Assembly (NCBI GenBank): GCA_916700875.1
Contig: CAKAKS010000039.1
Span: forward strand, 20,640,367-20,704,366
Origin: Sebastes aleutianus
Lineage: Eukaryota; Chordata; Actinopteri; Perciformes; Sebastidae
Length of the DNA: 64,000 nt
Direction: 5' to 3'
Of the stretch, positions 58,336-64,000 are shown piece by piece; positions within the stretch are counted from its first letter, which is position 1, and every line of letters starts with the position of its first letter. Under the pieces are notes generated by a model. It saw nothing but the letters and a program-made list of their open reading frames with translations. It was not told where the DNA came from and made no database searches. The position numbers were made by a program, and so were the translations under genes.

Positions 58336-59048
58336 AGGGACTATTTGTAAGATTCAGAAATGCTGCTTAACAGCAACATCTGTGGCCTTGAAATCAACGA
58401 AAGTCAGCGTCGAGCTCACGCTTGCTCGCTCTACATAGACATGAACGAGCATCGCTCAAACAGTGAGGCGACAGACGTCAGCTAAAACCACAATATCACT
58501 CTATACTTCACCTGCTTGGCAGTAATGTTAGCAGACCAGACGAAGGTCTCTCCATGAATCACTGCTGATCCTAGTGTTGGCTTTTCCTGCTCAGCGCAGG
58601 CTTCAGCAGCGGGGCTCCTCAACGAGTTACGTTATCGCCTCCCGACCGCAGCCGGCAGCTGAAGACACCGGCACCCGGTCGGTAACGAGACGATAACGTA
58701 ACTCGTTGAGGAGCCCCGTCACTTCATAAGACACGGAAAACCTCCTTTGGTCTGGAGGAGCTGCAGCAGTTATTTCTGCACAAACGTCCACTCTAAATTC
58801 ACTAGATATTCTCAGAGCTAAACTAACTCTTCTGCAGTGTGGAGTGAGTGCGCGTTCACGTCTAGAGGTGGAGCGAGACAGCGAGGACGCGCGCGCTGTC
58901 TGAGTGAAGGAGAGCAGGCAGCGGAGACGAGGCTCCGGCCACACGCAAGCGCGCATATGCGAGCGCGCATATGCGAGCGCGCATATGCGAGCGCGCATGT
59001 GTGGCGACCCGCTACATTTATACGCTTAAAAAGTTACAAATAGTCCCT
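58336..59048. mobile_element. TTAA-flanked element AGGGACTATTTGTAA, copy 2
   Basis: 713 bp, flanked by TTAA at 58332-58335 and 59049-59052; related to 4950-5646. It has a perfect 27-bp inverted repeat (58611-58637 with 58691-58717) and a 14-bp tandem repeat at its right end, neither present in that form in the other copy. The 123-codon minus-strand frame in it is repeat sequence. Confidence 0.85.
58947..59000. repeat. tandem repeat of a 14-bp GCGCGCATATGCGA unit
   Basis: About four units lie near the right end of the TTAA element; the copy at 4950-5646 has only one to two. The unit is itself nearly palindromic (GCGCATATGCG). Confidence 0.85.
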
Positions 59049-59424
59049 TTAAAGGCCATTTTCTCAAATTAGTTTTTTCTCAGACTCTGAGCCAGAAATG
59101 TCCACTTCAGTAGCTCTTAAATCCACCAAACTTTCCAGTTTCATTCCGGTCTATATTCTGAAGGTTTTTTGCAGATAGATTTGCTCATATGTCATTCATA
59201 GCCTGATTTATGATATTTTATTCCTAAAAACATGGCGTAATTTGATTTTTTATGGCTGTTGACAGTATTTTCTGATTTATGGAGTGATAAAAAGAGATTT
59301 TCCCTCTGTAAAAACCTTTAACCTTTGACTCTAATATGTCAATCAAATTAAACAACAATTTTTAGCCTGTCTTTATCATATGTTCAGATTTGTTCTGGAA
59401 ATGTATGTCAATTAGCACATTTCT

Positions 59425-59573
59425 AATAAGATAATGACTCATTTGCATATTTAAACATGCATTTTCATACAAAAAAAATTATTGTCTTAATGTAAGTAAT
59501 CAACTGGAGAAATTTCATGGCAATATCTACTAGATATTTTTTTTAACCATATTCACCTGGGGTGTCTACCCTT
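59425..59573 (+). repeat. 150-bp direct repeat, second copy
   Basis: See the match at 58150-58320. About 300 bp before it (59080-59400) is further AT-rich sequence that also looks like dispersed repeat. Confidence 0.7.
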
Positions 59574-59589
59574 AAAAAGAATGATGTAA

Positions 59590-59619
59590 TGTTGTAAATG
59601 GTAAATGGACTTGCATTTA
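59590..59619 (+). repeat. left part of the repeat split by the Tc1 element
   Basis: Removing the Tc1 element and one TA joins GGTAAATGGACTTGCATTTA directly to TATAGTGCCTTTCTAG and the AAGCGCTTTACACTAC motif on the right. This is a familiar dispersed fish repeat with the form TTTATATAGCGCTTTTCTAG. It gives independent support for the TA target duplication. Confidence 0.6.
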
Positions 59620-61232
59620 CAGACGTAGGCAAAGTTGTTGGTAACGTTCCGTTAAAGAGAGAAAAACCCACAAAGGTCACTGAAATAACTTGAAACTGAC
59701 AAAAGTAATAATAAATAAAAATTCACTGAAAATTAACTAATGAAAATCAGATATTGTTTTTGAATTATGGTTCAGCAGAATCATTTAAAAAAACAAACTA
59801 ATGAAACTGGCCTAGACAAAAATGATGGTAACATTAACTTAATATTTTGTTGCACAACCTTTTGAGGCAATCACTGCAATTTCTGTAACTCTCAATGAGA
59901 CTTCTGCACCTGTCGACAGGTATGTTGGCCCACTCCTCGTGAGCAAACTGCTCCAGCTGTCTCAGGTTTGAAGGGTGCCTTCTCCAGACAGCATATTTCA
60001 GCTCCTTCCACAGATGTTCAATAGGATTTAGATCCGGGCTCATAGAAGGCCACTTCAGAATAGTCCAATGTTTTGTTCTTAGCCATTCTTGGGTGTTTTT
60101 AGATGTGTTTTGGGTCATTATCCTGTTTGAGGACCCATGACCTGCAACTGAGACCAAGCTTTCTGACACTGGGCAGCACATTTCGCTCCAGAATGCCTTG
60201 ATAGTCTTGAGATTTCATTGCACCCTGCACAGATTCAAGACACCCTGTGCCAGATGCAACAAAGCAGCCCCATAACATAACCGAGCCTCCTCCATGTTTC
60301 ACATTAGGTACAGTGTTCTTTTCTTTGGATGCTTCATCTCTTCGTCTGTGAACATAGAGCTGATGTGACTTGCCAAAAAGCTCCAGTTTTGTCTCATCTG
60401 TCCAAAGGACATTCTCCCAGAAGCTTTGTGGCTTGTCAATATGCATTTTGGAAAATTCCAGTCTCGCTTTTTTATGATTTGGTGTCCTCCTGGGTCGTCT
60501 TCCATTAAGTCCACTTTGGCTCAAACAGTGACGGATGGTGCGATCTGACACTGATGTACCTTGACCTTGGAGTTCACCTCTAATCTCTTTGGAAGTTGTT
60601 CTGGGCTCTTTGGTTACCATTCGTATTATCCGTCTCTTCAATGTGTCATCAATTTTCCTCTTGCGGCCACGTCCAGGGAGGTTGGCTACAGTCCCATGGA
60701 CCTTAAACTTCTGAATAATATGTGCAGCTGTAGTCACAGGAACGTCAAGCTGCTTGGAGATGGTCTTATAGCCTTTACCTTTAACATGAAGGTCTATAAT
60801 GTTCTTTCTGATCTCCTGAGACAACTCTCTCCTTAGCTTTCTGTGGTCCATGTTCAGTGTGGTACACACCATGATACCAAACAGCACAGTGACTACTTTT
60901 CACCCTTTAAATAGGCAGACTGACTGATTACAAGTTTGAAGACACCTGTGATGCTAATTACAGGACACACCTTAGTTTAATATGTCCCTATGGTCACATT
61001 ATTTTACATCTTTTCTAGGGCTACCATCATTTTTGTCTAGGCCAGTTTCATCAGTTTGTTTTTTAAAATGATTCTGTTGAACCACAATTCAAAAGCAACA
61101 GCTGATTTTCATTAGTTAATTTTCAGTAAATTTTTATTTATTATTACTTTTGTCAGTTTCAAGTTATTTCAGTGACCATTGTGGGTTTTTCTCTCTTTAA
61201 CGGAACGTTACCAACAACTTTGCCTACGTCTG
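59620..61232 (-). mobile_element. Tc1/mariner-type transposon with long inverted repeats
   Basis: The element is 1613 bp, begins CAGACGTAGGC and ends with its complement, and is flanked by TA on both sides (59618-59619, 61233-61234). Terminal inverted repeats of about 209 bp (59620-59828 and 61024-61232) agree at roughly 95% of positions. GGTAACGTT near the outer end and GGTAACATT near 59826 look like the paired direct repeats of the IR/DR group to which Sleeping Beauty-like elements belong. One transposase frame on the minus strand fills the centre. The high similarity of the two ends suggests fairly recent insertion. Confidence 0.95.
59834..60887 (-). pseudogene. Tc1-type DD34E transposase, broken by one frameshift
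   Basis: Two overlapping minus-strand frames (60887-60099 and 60181-59834) together cover a full-length transposase of about 340 residues. The likely start is the ATG at 60851 (MDHRKL); the ATG at 60887 adds 12 residues. Order of parts: a paired-like DNA-binding region (helix-turn-helix around GYKTISKQL and RTIRHCLSQSGL), a basic GRGRKRK hook, then the catalytic core with the first Asp in LWTDETK, the second in QDNDPKH and the Glu in NPIEHLW. With the frames aligned, 34 residues separate the second Asp and the Glu, as expected for DD34E. The break lies just after DPKH near 60110 and looks like loss of 2 bp in a CA run. The copy cannot make transposase, but its ends could be mobilised by an active relative. 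Confidence 0.93.
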
Positions 61233-61234
61233 TA

Positions 61235-61330
61235 TATAGTGCCTTTCTAGTCTTCTGACAACTCAAAGCGCTTTACACTACATGTCAGCATTCATAAATT
61301 CTTAATATGGACCATTTACAGTTCAAAAAG
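61235..61330 (+). repeat. right part of the repeat split by the Tc1 element
   Basis: It begins TATAGTGCCTTTCTAGTC, followed by CTCAAAGCGCTTTACACTAC, and continues the sequence interrupted at 59619. The outer end of the host repeat was not defined. Confidence 0.55.
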
Positions 61331-61529
61331 ATCAAATAACCAGATGTAAATGTCTGAGTTTTTTGCTGTATAACAAGTCCCATTCAGTAAGTCTCAAGTC
61401 ACTGATTCAAAGATTCAAGTCTCCATAATGGTTTAAACAAGAACCTGACCAAGAACATAGTCTAATATTAGATTATCACATACATTATATATTGTATCTG
61501 CTTATACTGTATGTTGGCTGATAATATAA

Positions 61530-62060
61530 ATCCAATCCAAATTTATTTGTAAAGCATATTTAAAAGCAACAACAGTTGACCAAAGTGCTGTACAATCATA
61601 ATATAGCAAAAACCATAAAAACAAAAAGTAAAAACACAGAAGACATGTTTAAAAGACAGAGGACAATACTGTAGAAACGCAACTCTCACAGTGAGTTAAA
61701 TGTCTTTTAAGAAGGGATTTAAAAACAGTCAGTGTAGTGGCCAGCCTCACATACAATCTCCCCTGTGTTTCAACCTTGATCTAGGGACAACAAGGAGCAG
61801 CTGGCCGGCTGACCTGAGTGACCTTGATGGCATGTATGGTTGTAAAAGGTCAGAAAGATAGGTTGGAGCTAGCCCATTTAATGATTTGTAGGTGTAAACA
61901 ATAAAATCAATCCTAAAACGCACAGGGAGGCAGTGAAGGGAGGTCAGTAAGGGGAAATGTGCTCATAAGTAGCAAGTAACTGCAGTACAAAGATGTCATT
62001 ACATAGTACGCCCACCAGAGAGCACTGAGGAGTTTACGTTTCACCTGTTAAATGATCTGT
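61530..62060. repeat. dispersed fish repeat, class uncertain
   Basis: It starts with a TTTATTTGTAAAGC motif and contains GTTGACCAAAGTGCTGTACA, CAGTCAGTGTAGTGGCCAGC and GGAGCTAGCCCATTTAATG. These strings are remembered as multi-copy sequence in teleosts, possibly a retroelement tail. No coding frame or terminal repeats were seen. Confidence 0.4.
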
Positions 62061-62231
62061 TAAATGATCTGCTCAGAGTCAGCACAATATCAGACAAAAT
62101 AGTCCCATTCCTATATTTCACGCTCAAATATTGACATCAGTATCAGCCTCAAAATCAGACGGGCTCTAGTACAAACTTTAGAATAATATGGCTTTTTCTA
62201 GAAATTCACTGTCTATGAATTATATTCTAAC

Positions 62232-62588
62232 AAGAGCTGCAACGATTAATCGATAAGTTGTCAACTATTAAATTAATCACCAACTATTTTGATAAACGAT
62301 TAATCAGTTTGAGTAATTTTTTAAGAAAAAAACGTCAAAATTCTCCAATTCCAGCTTGTTAAATATGAATATTTTCTGGTTTCTTTACTCCTCTATGACA
62401 GTAAACTGAATATCTTTGAGTTGTGGACAAAACAAGACATTTGAGGACGTCATTTTGGGCTTTGGGAAACACTGACTGACATTTTTCACCATTTTCTGAC
62501 AATTTATAGACCAAACAACTAAGCGATTAATCGAGAAAGTAATCAACAGATTAATCGACAATGAAAATAATTGTTAGTTGCAGCCCTA
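62232..62588. mobile_element. hAT-type element AGAGCTGCAACGATTAATCG
   Basis: It begins AGAGCTGCAACGATTAATCG and ends TTAGTTGCAGCCCTA, with complementary ATTAATCGA motifs near both ends. The flanking octamers do not match, so the target duplication has decayed or the left boundary is off by a few bases. Interrupted or partial relatives lie at 40781-41465 and 55910-56000. Confidence 0.75.
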
Positions 62589-62959
62589 GGGGGCTACTCT
62601 TATATTGTAGAGTGACTCTTACACACAAATGTTTCTGTTGGCCGCCGACTACATAAAACAGGCAGTCTGCAGCTGGCATTCATAGCCCATTTACTATTTA
62701 TAGGCTTTTACTTCTAAATCTATTCTTACGCCTCAGCATTAGTATCATCGGCTCATTCTGTTGTTGGAGGTGATCAATCTATTCCAAGCAATAAACAGAG
62801 TTGTTGGCTTACCACCAGACAGAAGTCGCACGATCACAGGAGCAGGGGAGAGTCCAGATCATGATGACTTCACAGCTCTGTTCTATAATGACATTAGAAG
62901 AATGACATTTTGCAAGACAAATGTGGAAACTTCATCAAGATAATGTAGTTAGCTTACAG
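62589..62959. other. no gene recognised
   Basis: A 60-codon frame is present with no known domain. Confidence 0.4.
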
Positions 62960-63121
62960 CAGGGGTCTGCAACCTGCGGCTCCGGAGCCACATGCGGCTC
63001 TTTAGCCCCTCTCCAGTGGCTCCCTGTGGATTTTAAAAAAAAATTGTGGAAATTAATAACTGTTTTTTTGTTTACATTTTCATTTTTATTTATCATTGTT
63101 TTATAGGTCTATGGTACGACG

Positions 63122-63820
63122 GTACGACAGAGTATAAGGGCCACATTAAGGAAAAAAAATAAGTCTCAGATTTCGAGAATAAAGTACTAATATTACGCAG
63201 TAGTAATTTTACGACTTTTTTCTCGTAAAGTTATGACTTTATTCTCGTTATATTACGACTTTTTTTTGTAAAGTTATGACCTTATTCTAGTAATATTAAG
63301 ACTTTTTTCTCGTAAAGTTATGACCTTATTCTAGTAATATTAAGACTTTTTCTTGTAAAGTTGTCTTTATTCTCGTAATATTACAACTTTTTTCTCGTAA
63401 AGTTATGACTTTATTCTCGTAATATTACAACTTTTTTTCTTGTAAAGTTATGACTTTATTCTCGTTATATTACGACTTTTTTTTGTAAAGTTATGACCTT
63501 ATTCTAGTAATATTAAGACTTTTTTCTCGTAAAGTTATGACTTTATTCTCGTAATATTAAGACTTTTTCTTGTAAAGTTATGACTTTATTCTCGTAATAT
63601 TACAACTTTTTTCTCGTAAAGTTATGACTTTATTCTCGTAATATTAAGACGTTTTTCTCGTAAAGTTATGACTTTATTCTCGTTATATTACGACTTTTTT
63701 TCTCGTAAAGTTATGACCTTATTATCGTAATATTCTGACATTTTTCTGGTAATATTATGACTTTATTCTGTAAATCTCAGATGTTTTTTCCCTCAATGTG
63801 GCCCTAATACTCCGTAGTAC
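63122..63820. mobile_element. inverted-repeat element filled with tandem repeats
   Basis: The ends are inverse over about 50 bp: GTACGACAGAGTATAAGGGC on the left and GCCCTAATACTCCGTAGTAC on the right, each followed by CACATT and a CTCAGAT motif. The interior is a tandem array. No protein is encoded. Confidence 0.75.
63205..63770. repeat. minisatellite of roughly 44-46-bp units
   Basis: About twelve units combine TTTTTTCTCGTAAAGTTATG and ACTTTATTCTCGTAATATTA with small variations. Each unit contains TAATATTA-like palindromes. It lies wholly within the inverted-repeat element above. Confidence 0.9.
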
Positions 63821-64000
63821 ATTTGCACTTGGTCCCTCAGTGCATTAGACTTATATACTATATACTTAGACTATAAACTGTGTTACCTTCATCACAATGA
63901 TCACATGTTTTGCCTCCAGACAGATTTGTTGTTTGTTATTTTTTTGCCTAAACGTCTCTTTAGACAGTAAAGGTTGCTGACCCCTGAGCTACAGCATATG

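Larger units (their letters stand above)
62960..63986. mobile_element. hAT-type element CAGGGGTCTGCAACC, split by another element
   Basis: It begins CAGGGGTCTGCAACCTGCGG and ends AAGGTTGCTGACCCCTG. The flanks AGCTTACAG (62951-62959) and AGCTACAG (63987-63994) match apart from one inserted T. The body is interrupted by a minisatellite-bearing element at about 63122-63820. Confidence 0.8.

Noticed and set aside
63205..63770. Regularly spaced repeats that could suggest a CRISPR array
   Set aside because: The units are contiguous variants without unique spacers, in a vertebrate genome and inside a transposon.
1..64000. tRNA, rRNA, tRNA-derived SINE heads and endogenous retrovirus genes
   Set aside because: No A-box/B-box pair with a cloverleaf, no rRNA sequence, and no long terminal repeats or reverse-transcriptase motifs were seen.

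Overview
This is vertebrate nuclear DNA, almost certainly from a teleost and probably a spiny-rayed (percomorph) fish. The reasons are an intact GPR22-type receptor gene, about 2% of the window coding, AT-rich non-coding sequence with (CA)n, (GA)n and (AT)n microsatellites, a Tc1-like transposon with long terminal inverted repeats, and many short non-autonomous DNA transposons of types common in fish genomes. No bacterial, phage, CRISPR, rRNA or tRNA feature was seen.

Only one intact protein gene was recognised: an orphan G-protein-coupled receptor, gpr22, on the + strand at 47091-48407, in one uninterrupted coding exon. A splice acceptor lies 4 bp before its first ATG, so at least one upstream non-coding exon is expected. 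A CCAAT-containing, purine-rich region near 42.3 kb, a strong acceptor at 43958 and a candidate exon ending at 45116 are the best guesses for its promoter and leader. In mammals GPR22 lies inside an intron of COG5 on the opposite strand. No cog5 exon could be recognised here, so the rest of the window may be deep intron or intergenic DNA.

The other 98% is mainly a record of DNA-transposon activity. (1) hAT-type elements have ends of the form TAGGG(A/C)TG... and 8-bp target duplications, at 2154-3243, 11659-11988, 38131-39477, 38493-39025, 45719-46060, 52589-52927, 54048-54774 and 62960-63986, plus truncated copies. (2) At least six sequence-unrelated families are each bounded by TTAA, as expected for piggyBac-type transposition: 269-997, 4950-5646, 22384-22873, 29227-29697, 30508-31008, 40854-41292, 56646-57112, 58336-59048 and others. 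(3) A 1.6-kb Tc1/mariner element lies at 59620-61232; its transposase is broken by a single small frameshift. (4) A possible ISL2EU/YqaJ-related remnant with a 59-codon ORF lies at 39499-40782. Several elements are nested with clean target duplications: a TTAA element inside a hAT (269-997 and 40854-41292), a hAT inside a hAT (38.5-39.0 kb), the Tc1 inside another repeat, and a minisatellite-bearing element inside a hAT at the right edge. The 19.0-23.1 kb region also holds a local duplication.

Region by region: 0-19 kb is repeats and unrecognised sequence; 19-23 kb a duplicated block; 23-36 kb mixed repeats; 36-42 kb a nest of hAT and TTAA elements; 42-48.7 kb the gpr22 locus; 49-58 kb unrecognised sequence with scattered elements; 58-64 kb the densest transposon cluster. 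No new multi-gene system was found. The most useful leads are the altered extracellular loop and start context of gpr22, the convergence of several families on TTAA ends, alternative palindromes inside one repeat family, and the possible YqaJ-like exon.
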